Shown here: positions 24,651 to 37,400 of the stretch, piece after piece
How positions within the stretch are numbered: the first letter of the stretch is position 1
Layout: the number at the start of each line of letters is the position of its first letter
NCBI GenBank assembly: GCA_013397455.1
Contig: VYZB01000274.1
Span: forward strand, 439,411-503,410
Direction: 5' to 3'
Length of the DNA stretch: 64,000 nt
DNA from: Crotophaga sulcirostris
Taxonomy: Eukaryota > Chordata > Aves > Cuculiformes > Crotophagidae
Notes under the pieces: model-generated
What the model saw: only the letters and a program-made list of their open reading frames with translations
What the model was told of the DNA's origin: nothing
Database searches by the model: none
Program-made: the position numbers and the translations under genes

Positions 24651-27044
24651 TTTTTTGTTTCAGTCTCCGATGGTTCTTACTGTGTCACTAAGTTTTTTAA
24701 AACAGAGATATAAATACAAGCATCATAGGTTAATGTCACAGACCAAGATTCTATTACTGTAAATATAATCTCTTTAAATCCTTGTTTAAGGTCACAATTT
24801 AATTCAGTGAAAGGAAGTCTGTGATGTGGTACTGTCTAGTGATACACAGAGAAGAACAATTCATTCTTCAGAGCGCTGACATTGTTTCAGTGCTAGTATG
24901 TATTAAAAAAATAAAGTAAGAGACATTTCTTCCATTTTGAAAAAAACCCAACAAAATTCCTCCAAACCCAAACATTATTTTTCTTCCTGATACCTTTATT
25001 TCTGCTAAGAGGAGGATAAAGAAGTGTAAAGTTCTGGGTGAAGCTGCAATTCATTATTTTAAAAATGTATTTCTAGTTTCAGGCCTTCTGTGTTTTCAGG
25101 TTTTTGCAAACCTGAGAAATGCAACTTCATGTTCCTTCAAAACTATGGAAACACTGGACTTTATCATGAAGATTGACTTGTTTTACATTCACACTGCCGA
25201 CTTATTCATGAGAGAAAAAATTAGCATAAAGTAATGTTGATGTAGTACACAGAATAAACACAAGAGTCGTTGGTTATAAACCTGCTTCCTGTTCTCAGTG
25301 GTCATGTTTTAATTTTAGAAAAGGGCTTATATCTCGCATGCATTCAAATGCTATGCCATAGGTTTTTATTGAAGTGCCAACAGAAGTTTGCAATTAGCCG
25401 TGGTGTCTTCCTTCTGCCACAGATAGACTGTGGTTAGTCTGCCATTCTGAGCTTTTTTCTGAACCTTTTGTTAAAAGTTTTTTTCTGAATATTTTATATC
25501 TACCATCTACTCTTTTCACCTTAGGTGAAGCTTATCAGAATCCTAACAGGCTTTTTAATGTGTAATACTTCTCAGAGTAATTTCTAGGCATACAGCGGAT
25601 ATTAAATTAGCAAAATTGAAAAATGAGCACAAGTGATTTCTGGATGTAATTAGTTACAGCATGGCTGCTCTTTGTTGAGGTATCTGCAATGCAGATGCTG
25701 CAGAAAAAGGGGAGAAAGGGAATGTGATGTTCAGGAAGGTGTAGCCTGCTTTGCAAGCTTGTAAAGGAAGTTCACAAATGAATTAAAATATTGTAGTAGC
25801 GATATCTTTGAAAGGTCACATATTCTTACTGTGATCCACTTGAGTTTTAGCATTTAAAATGTACAGTATTTTTTATTTTTGAAATGTTTTGTGTAGCCTA
25901 CTCAGAAACCACGTAGTGTTGCATGAATGCTCTTTCCACACTACCTTCTTGTGTGCTCTGTAAGATATATAGCCCTGCCTGGGTTCACCCAGCACACCGT
26001 TCAACCACCACTGCTGTAAACTCAGAAAAAGATCTTTATTTGTTGGTTTTGTTTTTTTGCCAAAGATAATCTTTTGAGACAAACGTGAAGTCACCTCCTC
26101 CTGCAGTGGCCTTTGCAGGGACCTGTGAAGAGTTACTGCTATCCTGGAGAAGGCCACTGACCTGCCCCATACCTATTGCTGAAGTCCAAGGAAGGAATAA
26201 TTAAGAAAGGGAATGGAGAAGGATGATTTCTAGATGGAGAGGTGTAAATAGATTGTCTTAAAAACCCTTAGGCCCCAGCTCTACCTCCCGTGACCCTGCT
26301 GTTCACTTCCAGCCTGCACAGGAGATGCTGTAACTCCTGATACCTCTGATATTGTGGCAGCTGCAGAGGCCAGTGCTGCACATGCAGCAGCCTCCGTCTT
26401 TTCCAGTCAGTGCTTCCTAGGTGTGACTGGACTCAGTACCTGAACCACTATCTGATTTCCCTCCTTTTCCATTAGAGGCCTAATACTGGCCAAATTATTT
26501 ACCAGCAATTTATTTATTACTCTTCCATCCACCTGCTCTTTAGCTAATTGCTACTTTAGGAGGCTGGACACCGAGTTCACAGGGTCAGCAACTTAAGCAG
26601 CTAGCCTTGGCTCGGTAAGAGAGGAAAAAAGGGTAACTTTAATCTAGAATTCATTAGCACATACTTTTTTTCTCTCTCATTTACAAGCCTCTTTATCACT
26701 TATTTTCAGTTATGTACCAACACGTAAACTAAAACTCCAAGTTGAGATTTTGAGTAGGAGTGAGGTAGAGGAGTTAGTGTCCTGATCATGTTCCTGGCAG
26801 AGAAGCACAAAACAATAGAGTGAGAGTGCATGGACAGGATGCCACCCTGGTGCATTGACTACACAGTAGTTAAGAGTCCTGTTCCCTGTTTGAGTTAGGA
26901 ATTATTTCTAGAACACAACTACCATTTTCTCTCCATTCAGTGTTCATGACCGTATGCTGGGCTGTATCATAGAGTTATTGTATACTGGAGAACCCATAGT
27001 TACATAGTAAGAGTGCAGCATGATAATTGGATAATTGGTAGTTT
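24651..27044. other. Inverted-repeat spacer, middle part: non-coding
   Basis: I see no gene in this stretch. A 94-codon minus-strand frame around 25,873-26,157 has no recognisable domain and is treated as chance. Confidence 0.5.
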
Positions 27045-27140
27045 AGAATCAAAAAATACTTAAGGCTGAGTGGCACCCCTGAAGCTCATCTAACCTGGTC
27101 CAGCTCTCTGAGCAAAGAAGGGTCAATCTCAAGGCTATAT
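27045..27140 (-). mobile_element. Degenerate CR1 LINE fragment
   Basis: The sequence resembles the reverse complement of a CR1 3' end: an AGAATC start, then GAAGCTCATCTAACCTGGTCC and CTCTGAGCAAAGAAGGGTCAA, matching the usual 'CATCTAGTCCAACC...CTGCTCAAAGCAGGGTCAA' pattern. It is short and heavily diverged. Confidence 0.6.
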
Positions 27141-30100
27141 CTTTTAGTTATACCCTTTCCTTTTCAGTTAGTTGCTCTTTCTGTTACAAATTAGGGCATC
27201 TTACTAGTTTATGACTACTTTTAAAGAGGCAATAGGAAAGCTTAGTTTTCAGTCCTCATGCTGCTCTGGTAGTCTCATACACTTCTATTCCCCAAACCAT
27301 ACACAATAGGTGAGCCAGGACAAGCATCCACTGTGGAGGTGTTCACTGAGTTGAGCGACAGGCATGTTGTAAAAAACAGAGACTGAAGAGGGAACACCTC
27401 GTGATCAAGTTCTGCTGTACTGATGAACCATTTCCATAAAACATTGAGAAAGAGAGTTTGGGACTTTTTCTTTGGATTATTTTTGTAGCAGTTCTGTTTT
27501 GCTTTCTGTTCCTGCACTGCAGTCTTGGAGCCTGCATCCTGAAGGAAAGTGCTGGTTATTAAAGCTGACTAGAGATTAAAACTGACTGGGGGTTTTAGAA
27601 ACATTTTTGATTGAAAATGTTTATTCTTATAAAAGAACTCCTTTTACAAGAAGACAATTACTTTGAAGAAATTTCATTTTGAATGTGTTTCTAATCAGCC
27701 TCTTCAGGTGGGTCCGAAGTGGAGATTGCTGGCAGCACTGCCATACTTCCTCCCCACCATAAACCAGAACAATGCCAGCCCCCATCTCCAAATTCTGCTA
27801 AGCTGTCTGATTCTAGGAGGGGAAGGACTGAAAATGGAGTCCTTCTTGTCCTGATGGGACTTTTTGTTTGATAGGAGGAAAACCTCACATCTGGTCTGTT
27901 TTGGAAGAGCTTTGACTTTCTGCTTTGGTATTTGGGGCATGAGAAGAAAAGGCCGTAGTTTTTTTTTTCAGACCTAATAGTATTTTTATTATAGAACTCT
28001 TGCTTTTATTTCTTAAATGAAAATCTTTAAAGATCACATATTTATTCTCATGCAGGATGGTAACTTTCGATATCTCAGTTCCATGCAAAAATATTAGTTT
28101 CTGCTGACCTGAGCACGGGTGGACCAGGTGTAGAATTTGCAGTACTTGTAATACTTTGTTTTCCTCCCACCTTTGCTAATAACTGTGTTTCTTGTTCAGA
28201 TTTGTATTGCAGATGATTTCAAAAGATTCTTAGTTTGAAATCCCATTTTACATTGGCTGTGTTTTGACTCTTCATTGTACCTTTATCACCAATCTCATAA
28301 TGTAGGGATGTTTTGGGGATGTCTTGATTGGTAATTAATATATCCCTACCAAATACTAGCTAGTGACAATTGATATCTTGTGTAAAGGACTTCTGTATTT
28401 GCATTCATGGGAACATTTTTTGTTGTTTTTCCTGTAACTGGAGCTGCAAAAGCACGTTGAATTGATTTGTAGGGTAGCATTTATTCTCCTAAATCCCCTT
28501 ATCAATGAGAGCAGTAAGGTTTTATTGACAATCCCTACTTTATAGTATATAAAAACACTCTCAAGGGAAAACACAGTAAAAATGTTAAGTTTCCTAAGAG
28601 ATATTTTGCTTACAGTTTCCAGCAAGGAACTCTTAATTACCTTATTTTCTGCAAAAAGCAGGTCTTGACGCTGCTATGAGAACCCTGTGACATCGGATCT
28701 ACCACTATGGGTTTGTGTCAGGGTTGTAGGGATGAAGGAAGCTGGTCCATGTCACTATCTTTATTGCCAAGGAGTTAGTCTGTCACGTTCTTATGGGCTT
28801 CTACTGGTTCTGCCAGGCAGTTCAATGTATAGTAAAGTATGTGTGAAAGTTTCTGAGTTTAAAAGCATAGGCAGTCTTTTCCTCAAATGCTTTAGCTGCC
28901 TCAGGGTACTAAGAAAACACATCGTGATACGTGACAAAAGTAATGATGACGTGGAAAGAGGAAGGCTATGAACTGATGCAAAAAAGGGGAATAATATTTC
29001 AGTTCCAGTTGGTGTGCTTACAGCCATCTGCAGTATGAAGTGACACTGTGCAGAATGACAAAATACTGGTCACTGGTGAAAATGTAACTTGGTGTATGTG
29101 TGTATTTCGGCCAGAGAAGAAAATTTTATATAATAGTTTCCATACCTGAAGCGTGTTCGCTTCACTGAGCGTGGTATGCTGATATAGTTAGAGTAGTTAT
29201 TTGCTTGGTGTGCTATTGTTGCAATGGAATACTATAGTATTTTCATACAACAGAATTGGAAGTATTTAATTTTACTTATGGATATTTTAAGGTAAACTCT
29301 TAACTGCATGTTTCCATCAGTAACACGAGGAAATACGGCTCACTCCAATAGCCAGCACTTGTTCTGGGCATTTCAAAGTTCTTTAAAACAGGCAGGGAGG
29401 AGAATAAGCAACACGCACCTACCCAGCACAAATTAAACGTGCCAACAGATGAATCGAACTCATTCTTCAGTTTTGATTTGTTTTATGCAAATATTCAGTT
29501 TGCTTTTACATAAAACATGAATAGTTACTCTTGTAATGGATAGCAGCTCTTCATGAAAGACACACCTTTGGCAGTATTTATTATAATAATGATCAGTAGT
29601 TGTCTGAGATCTGTCAGGGATGTTAACAATACTTCCACTAGTTTTCAAAGGCAGACTGTTGACTGCAGAAGAGGAAAGTCATCCAGTGTCTCTCTGGGAA
29701 ATCTGTCCCACTGCTGAAAGCCAGATTGTACAAGGAATTCAAAATCCTAATTCAACATTTCATTTGTGATTCTAGTTGAGCAGAGCTAAACGGGAGTTTA
29801 AGTGCCATTGCTATGGTATAATTACTGCTTTCCTTAAGAGGCGTATATTTAAATGCTTTGTTCTGTAGGGGTTTAAAGGAGTAACATGCAAATACTTTTC
29901 TCAGATTTACAGGTACGATGCTGGGATCAATGTTAACTTTGTATTTTGTCAGAGAATTTGATATAGTCTAGGTAATCAAGTTAAATCAGGAAATTGAACT
30001 AGCAGCTTCCAGTATATAGCAGCATAGTATGTTTGGTTTAAGACTTCCAGGAATAGACTGTTGAGTGTAGTTTCCCAGAAGAAAGTTGTTACCCAAGCAG

Positions 30101-31837
30101 AACTTTGGATAGACTCTGATTTGGCAATTTGACAGTGGACTTAGGGCTGCTGAAATGACTTTTCTGATCTTAGCAGAATCCTTACTTTACCTTAAATATA
30201 TACTTAAATTGTAGGTCATATTATGTATTATAAGGGTTAATTAATGTACTGGAAATTGTAAAATTGTCAGCTTGGTCATGAGGAGCGTAAGTAGGAAAGA
30301 ACTTCCCTTCATGAGTACCTCTGCTTAGAAAAGGAAGCAAAGTTAGTGTGGAATTAGGTAGCTCCGGCGATTATTTTCTCAAGCACAACTTCTCTTCAGG
30401 TTCTAGATACATGCCATGTAATGCCCACTTCAGGACTATCAACTTTTGCAAACCACTGCTGCACAAAATTTTCACTGTCCCTGGTACTCTTGAAAACATG
30501 GCTCCATAGCACACCTCCACAGCAAAAGTAGTGGAAACATTATTTCTGCTATTTGGTCATGAGAATCATGGCATGGACTGTGAATGGCATAGGGGTGCTT
30601 GATTTTGAGAGGTTTGGCTGTAAATTAGATGGTACAGATCTGTCCAGAAAAGGAATGGAGAGAGATTTGGTTGATTATATGAACTGGGAAAATGGCGAGT
30701 GCTGAATGTAGGGTGGACATGTCCCATAGCGATAGATATTGTAGCAGAATATTGCAGAAGGATAGCACATGTTCAGCAACTCTTAATTCCATGGCCAATG
30801 TGTTTATTTTACTCTGCTTTCACCATGATGAAAATTTGTCTGGGGAGCATGTAAGAGACCATCTCAAGTTGTAAAAGCATGTATTTAATACTCAGCTTAC
30901 TGGGGAGAGGGGGTGGGGGGAAATGGCCAAAAAAAGCACCTGGTCCTGAGCAATATCAGACACTGTTTTCAGCTCATGATAGGAAGTGGTATGAGTAAGA
31001 TCACTGATTTTTTTTGTCTTCCCTAGCTGAAAAAATCAAGCACCTTTTGTTGGACTAGTTTCCTGTTAAAGGCACTTGAAAGTCCAAAATCTTTTGCCTT
31101 TGGGAGTCCTTTTCAGATGCTGTACCACTATACATCTTACATATCTTTTCATATTATAATAAGGAGAATCATGAGTTAGGAATTAACTGTTTGTCTGTAT
31201 GATTTTCTGAAAACTCCTCTGGCTATAAAAATTGTACTATTAGGCTGGTGAAACCCCCCAGGTAATTTCTGATGCAGAACTTGACTGATGGGCCATAGTG
31301 CTTGGAGGGAGAAGCGTGACCACAGACTGCTGTTTGCTTGTGTAGCACCAGAGGTCCACTGCTTCTGAGCACAGCAGCAAAACCTGCAACTCCTAAATAG
31401 CACAGGGAGTTTGCTATCAGCTTTTTGAACATGCACATAAAGCTAAATTTCAGTGACTGGAAAGTAACACCTGGACTTGGGTGAGTAGACTTCAACAAAA
31501 TATTCCAAGCATTCGAGAGCTCTGTTTGTTACAAGCTGAAGCTGTGTGTGCTGATGTTCCAGACACCATGATCTATTAGATACCTCACACCAACTTGATT
31601 ATGCAGCTTTGTAATATAAGGTTTGTTTGCCAACAAGAAGTCTACTCTTATTTCTTCACCTTCCAGGATGGCATTGATGATGAATCCTGGTTTATTTATG
31701 TGTACCCCTGCATGTTTAATTTTTTTTTTTGCCTATTGTGTATTATTGTCCATTCAACAATGTTAAATTTTGTTCACCATATGTCAGACCATTTACAGAG
31801 CAATTCACTCTTGCTGGCACTCGCACTTATGCAGATG
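27141..31837. other. Inverted-repeat spacer, last part: non-coding
   Basis: No gene, RNA or clear repeat was identified. Open frames on both strands are below about 95 codons and lack motifs. Confidence 0.5.
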
Positions 31838-31905
31838 AATCACAGAACCACAGAATCTCAGAATAGTAGGTTCTGGGGGACCTCTGGAGATAATCTAGTC
31901 CATGA
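31838..31905 (-). mobile_element. CR1 LINE 3'-end fragment, antisense
   Basis: It contains AATCACAGAACCACAGAATC followed by GGGGGACCTCTGGAGATAATCTAGTCCA. This is the characteristic reverse complement of the CR1 3' terminus, with its terminal ATTCTGTG-type repeats at the left end. Only about 70 bp is preserved. Confidence 0.8.
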
Positions 31906-32675
31906 AAATGTAGTCGTTCTCATATTCCTTGAACTGAGACACTAGACACTACGATATGGCTCAAACCTGTTTGATTGCAAATACAAGTGGTCTGGAGATG
32001 ACATAACAGAAAAAACGACAGGTGAGAAGAACCCATCTTCACTGCCTAAGAAGCCTTGTTCGGGTGGTCCAAAAGCAAAGGCACAGTTGGCACAGAAAAT
32101 GTCCTGGGTGTGGCAGAAGTTCAAATCTCACTTCAGAGTTTGGCAGAAAGTTGTTCACTAAGGGAAGCTGACACCCAAAAAGGTTTCCTCTGAGTTTCTT
32201 CTCCTAGTCATTACCCGGTATTTTTTTGCTCCGTTTTAAAGCCGAATTACCATCTTGGGCTGAAACATGGGGAAAAGGGAGAGCACATTTTTACTAGGGG
32301 GAGAGGTATATGAATAACGTGGCGAGAGGTTGAGGTCAGTGTATTCAAGCATTCAGAAAAGCTTGCAGATGACTGGAAAAAAAGGCAGGACCACTCTTCA
32401 AAACATTCATTTAAAACTTTCAGGTAGTAGACAGGCTTGCACCATTTTGTCTTTTATACAGGATGATCTTCCCTCAAACATTTCTCTAAAACACTTATCA
32501 GTGAAGACTTACTTTTGGAAAGAGTGTAAAACCTGCCTTTCTTTAGGAGCAGGACTATCCATGCTTAAGATTTCTGAAGAACACTGTAATATCTTTAAAC
32601 AGACTTTCTCTTAACAAAAATAATGTTTTACTTCCAGCTGTTCAGGTTTATTCTTGTAAAAGACATCTATTTCTT
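31906..32675. other. Non-coding flank up to the right inverted-repeat arm
   Basis: No gene is visible. The stretch ends at 32,675, where homology with the left arm begins at CTTCTAATTC. Confidence 0.55.
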
Positions 32676-34422
32676 CTTCTAATTCATCTTTACAGTCACA
32701 GACATGTATGTATGCAGTTTAATTGAGATGTTAGTACTTATAGTGAACTCTTCCAGAAAATCCATTTGCTGTGATATTGAGTGTATTTCATCTGATAGAG
32801 CTTAAACAAAACCTCAGAATCAGGTTTAAATGAAGGACAAACAGGAAATTACAGCCTTGCTTAGCAGTACTGGGACAGATAAACAGCTCACACAACAGCA
32901 TAGCATAAGTGAACCTGAAAAAGTTTCACTTCCTGTCAAGCTCCTGCAAAACATGTGGTAGTGAGGATCTCAGTTACAGCACTATGGAAGGTAATGGTCC
33001 ACAAAAAGGAGGGACCTCTTCCAGCTCGGCTCCTTAAATATTAAAATAGATCTTGGAGGGGACAGGGACTGAAGCCGTTGTTGTTTACTTCTCTGTAGAG
33101 AGCTTCCATGAATGTTGACAGAAAGTGAAATACTGAGCCCCAAGAGAGCTGCAGACAGATTTCATCAGGGTTTGGAATTGGTGTGAGCACCATAGGAGCA
33201 GATGGCCACCTGTGGCATCACCTGGTAGTGGAGGGTGATGTTACCGAGNNNNNNNNNNNNNNNNNNNNNNNNNNNNNNNNNNNNNNNNNNNNNNNNNNNN
33301 NNNNNNNNNNNNNNNNNNNNNNNNNNNNNNNNNNNNNNNNNNNNNNNNNNNNNNNNNNNNNNNNNNNNNNNNNNNNNNNNNNNNNNNNNNNNNNNNNNNN
33401 NNNNNNNNNNNNNNNNNNNNNNNNNNNNNNNNNNNNNNNNNNNNNNNNNNNNNNNNNNNNNNNNNNNNNNNNNNNNNNNNNNNNNNNNNNNNNNNNNNNN
33501 NNNNNNNNNNNNNNNNNNNNNNNNNNNNNNNNNNNNNNNNNNNNNNNNNNNNNNNNNNNNNNNNNNNNNNNNNNNNNNNNNNNCCTTCTCGAGGGTCCTG
33601 AGCACTTCTTCCTCCCGTGCCCTCCCCCAGACTGTGAGTGACTGTGGCTTCTCTCCACTTGACAGAGTGCGACAGTTTTGGCAGCACCAGCACCAGCAAA
33701 GGGGAGGGGAGCAGCTCCTCATCCTCAACTCTCCCCAGCCATGTCCATGGACGCAGACTGGATCTGCCCTGTCTGCCGCGATGCTCCAGATGACATCGCC
33801 CATGTGATGCCCTGCGGTCACCAGTTCTGCCAGGACTGCATCCTGCGTTGGGCACAGATGAAACCAGAGTGCCCAGTCTGCAGAGGACGGGTAGAGAAAA
33901 TCAAGATCTGGCTGCAAGAAGAAATGGAATTTGTAGAGTTCGATGTCACAGCCCCCACAGAGTCACCAGATGAGAGCAGCCATGAGGTGGTGATGAGGTC
34001 AGAGCTCCCTGCTGGCCTCCAGTATAACATCTGGGCAGAACTTCTGCAAAGGCGTCAGCACCTCCTTGATCCAGTGCTGCCCTGGCTGCGTCACGAGCTG
34101 GAGGCAACAAATGGGGCCCAGGAGAGGATGGCAAGCATTGCAGAAAACAGCATCCGCCAAGCCCTGTCCACCTACGGCACAGATGAGGACACCGTAGTCC
34201 TGTTGCTGGAGCCCACCCTCGAGCTACATATACAAGAGCTGGTCCTGGGCCTTGTCAGCCTCATAGTGTTCCGCCCCACCAACGAGGCCTGGTGGCTGAT
34301 ACACACCGATGCTGCCGAGGAGGAGGAGGGCAGCCCTGCAACCATCTCCAGCTCCACCGGCTCCACACAGGGGACTCCAGCCTCCATCCTGGCCTCCTCC
34401 AGCAGCCCTTCAGGCTCTGAGG
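32676..34422. repeat. Right arm of large inverted repeat (pairs with 19,669-21,395)
   Basis: This is the reverse complement of the left arm. Apart from the gap, the non-coding portion and the first 114 codons differ from the left arm at just two positions (33,110 region and 33,670). The 335-base gap stands where the left arm has 316 bases, so its estimated size is about right. Homology ends at 34,422 inside the RING gene, after CTCTGAGG, and the following sequence is unrelated to the left copy. Confidence 0.92.
33249..33583. other. Assembly gap over RING gene 5' region
   Basis: 335 Ns. By alignment to the left arm the missing sequence corresponds to 20,507-20,822, the GC-rich putative promoter, first exon and most of direct repeat A. 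GC-richness and near-identity to the other copy are likely reasons the assembly failed here. Confidence 0.9.
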
Positions 34423-34442
34423 CAGGCACTTCCCATTTTTAA
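33741..34442 (+). CDS. TOPORS-like RING-finger protein, copy lacking the C-terminal tail
   Basis: The frame encodes 233 aa. Residues 1-114, including the whole C3HC4 RING (C9, C12, C25, H27, C30, C33, C44, C47), are identical in protein and DNA to the left copy. From residue 115 to 226 there are 14 amino-acid changes, clustered most tightly at 158-170, where the left PTQEPFRD becomes HIQELVLG. After residue 227 the sequence leaves homology, adds a few residues ending TSHF and stops at TAA. It therefore lacks the roughly 100-residue acidic/basic Ser-Arg tail and any nuclear-localisation signal there. The ATG sits in the same CTCCCCAGCC-ATG context as in the left copy; upstream continuation of the frame reaches only a TTG. 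It may be a working short E3, a dominant-interfering form, or a 3'-truncated duplicate on its way to becoming a pseudogene. No frameshift or internal stop is seen. Confidence 0.75.
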   Translation: MSMDADWICPVCRDAPDDIAHVMPCGHQFCQDCILRWAQMKPECPVCRGRVEKIKIWLQEEMEFVEFDVTAPTESPDESSHEVVMRSELPAGLQYNIWAELLQRRQHLLDPVLPWLRHELEATNGAQERMASIAENSIRQALSTYGTDEDTVVLLLEPTLELHIQELVLGLVSLIVFRPTNEAWWLIHTDAAEEEEGSPATISSSTGSTQGTPASILASSSSPSGSEAGTSHF

Positions 34443-37400
34443 TGTTTCCCTTGAGTTGTTTGTATAGAGATCCCATGAGTGTATGGACTTAATTCTTTCT
34501 ACAGAGAGATTAAGTATTGGCAACCCTCTTGAACCCTCTAGGCCTTCAGTGTTTTTTTCAAAACCTGCACTCCACTGCTGACCTGTTTGCAGCTTTCTTT
34601 GCCTGCAGTTTGCATGTGTCTGTCCCAATGGGACCATGGATCTTGCAACAGAGAGAAGATGGGACACAGCAAGGAGAACCTGAGCTGGGGCTGAATGCTG
34701 GGAGACAAGCATCTAGGATCTTCTATAAACCTACTCCACAAGTGAAGAATTGGCTGTTCATGAAGAAACATCAGTGTGGCATTAGCATCTTTTCCCATTG
34801 GATTTCTCTCTCTGGGAGTCCTGGACTGTGGTTTCCTCTTCATGGTAAACAGCCAAACTGCCCTGTGATGAGCGTTGTTGTGTACTTCCAGAGCTTGAAG
34901 ACGGGAAAGGTGATGAAGAGATCCAGCTTCAGCTTATCATGTCTGCTCCAGTCAGAGGCAAAATTCTCAGTGCTTCAGCAGTGGAGTGCTGTGCCTGCAG
35001 TCTATGATTTTACACTGAAATCACTCTCTTGAGCAAAGCTAAGCATACACAGTGGTGCTCACAGGTCCCCAGTATGAAATTTGAAAAGACACACATAGAA
35101 TTTTAGTTGTAATTTTGGTTTAATGTCTGTTCCTTGTTTTTTCCCTCAGGTTGACATGTGAACTTCACATACTCTGTTTTGGTGTGTTAAATTTTTAATT
35201 ACAACAGTTAAAACTTAGTTAAAAGTTAAAACTTTAATAAATACATTTTGCAGTAGCATACTTAAATGATGGTACAATGGAGCACTTGTAAAAAAGCTGC
35301 CTTTCTTTGTCAATTCCCATATACCCTACTAGGTGCTTTGAATATCTGTTTGGGTTTTATAGCTTGGGTTTCCATGCTTTGTCTTCCTGATAATTAATAA
35401 ACCGTTTATCAGATTTATTACACTGAGCAGTGAAAGACAATGTGGTCTCATTGACTTAATAGATGTAGAAGCCAGAATCTGCTATTTCCTTCTCACTTTT
35501 CAAATGAACTGCTGGGCAAAATTTCCCAGGCTTGTAGATGTACTCACCATCCAACTATTCCCATACTTGGGGTGGTGGACACATTTGGAAACCATGATTT
35601 TCTATTCAATTTGCATTTAAATGAAGTTACACCATTGTTTTACATTGGTTATGAGATATGTTGGTTTTGTTTGCAGCAAGTTTTAAAGCTAGTAGGTCTT
35701 TCCATTGCTTGTGTCTCTCTTCTGTATACGGTTATCTCATCACCTTTCTTTCCTGTTTCCTTAAATGGTGTTTTTTTCTTCTATTATTCTTTTGGTGTTC
35801 TGTCTTGTTTTATTGCAGAGGGATTCTGCTATATTTCCATAGCACTCCCTCTCCAGACACCTAATGCAATTGTTGCTTTAAGCTTGGAGTTGTCCTTGAT
35901 TTCTCATGCTATTTCAGTGGATCAGCCATAGGATGTTGAACTTGTGTCAGCCTCTGCAAACTCTACTTAAAGCCACCTGAAATCCTTGCAAGCACAGAAA
36001 ACCTGTGTACATCCCACACGCAGGCATAACATGGGTTTTATCTTCCTTTCAGTCTGATTACAAACAAGGGGTTGATGACTTGCTTTAAAGAAGGACCTGT
36101 GTGAACCTACTCTACTTATGTGAAGTTCACTTTGTACTTTGAGCTTTCTTAGCATTTTTAAGGCTTTTTTAATTGTAACTTTATTCTATAAATAGTCTCA
36201 CAGAAATCCCTAAGTAGTATAGGCTAATGTTTAAAACTCTTGGATCTGAATTCCCCATACCTTTTTCTTTCTGCTCTCTCACTGCCTTATTTACATGGAA
36301 TATCGTCCACTTTCCAAGAAGCACGTTTTGGAAAACTGTGACAGTATGCTAACAACAGCTGTAGAAATAGTTACAAGAATGATTTTTTCAGATTGCAAAC
36401 CCAGAATACTGATTCAGTGATATCTGCCATCATTCTGCTTACTGAAATGGTGCTGAGGTGCAAAGACTGTGGCATTAGTTTGTTAATCCTTTCCTGGGCT
36501 CAAACTCACCATGTGTGGTGATAAGGGGTTGAAGAAGGAAGGGGTGTTGAAGGAAGTACAAGCTGAAAGAGATCACAGTGTACACTGCTACGGTGGTGCA
36601 TCCGAAGTAACCTGTACATGTAGCAAGCACTACATCTTCTGAGTCCCAGATCAAAACTTCAACTAGAAAATAAATCTTCCCATTTTCAATGGAACCAAAC
36701 CCCAGCTTTTATAAAGACAAAGAAATGGTGAGAAATAAACTGTTTCCATTCCCCTCAAAGTTATCTTGGCTTTTGTGTCAATGTTGCAACATATATGAAT
36801 GAGCTGCATGCAAATATAACAGAAACAGAAGAGGCATAAAGTGTTGGGGGGAGGAGTTGTTGTACTGGGTTTATTCAACATAGGTTTGGACAAACCAAAT
36901 ATTTTTGTTAAAGAACTAAAAAGAGATTATTATAGTAGTGTCTTTTGGATTGTCAAAGTGTGGGAATGGAGCTACTTTTACCTCCAGAGCTTCTTAAGAG
37001 TTTATGTTTGCCTGGCAACATGCCTTTGAACATTTTCATAAGGCTTTGATCTAGATGTCTGAATAGGATATAATGGACAATGTGCTACAGAATTATCATT
37101 AAGTGTCCGTATATGTTCTCTCAGTTGCTTACTTTGTAACATGTCATTATTTTTTGTGCGATTCCCGGAGCCCAGACAGACACTGACATGAGTGAATCCT
37201 GCCTGCAGGTGCACTGAGCAAAAGTTTCTAAGAGCAAAACCAAACATTTGTTCACCACTTTCTATAAAACTCCATTTGCACACTTTATTGCAAAACATTT
37301 TACTTACACTGCCACCTCCACCAAATAGCAATGTTCTCTTTAAAATTAATTTCCTATCTTTTTCTCAAAGATTTAATTAGATAAAATGGTACCAAGAGGT

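Noticed and set aside
33183..33917. Several long frames running through the Ns
   Set aside because: They count unknown bases as open codons; the real gene there is the RING frame starting at 33,741.
34517..35032. 171-codon plus-strand open frame after the truncated RING copy
   Set aside because: It starts at TTG, overlaps antisense frames, has no recognisable domain and no homology to the left locus.
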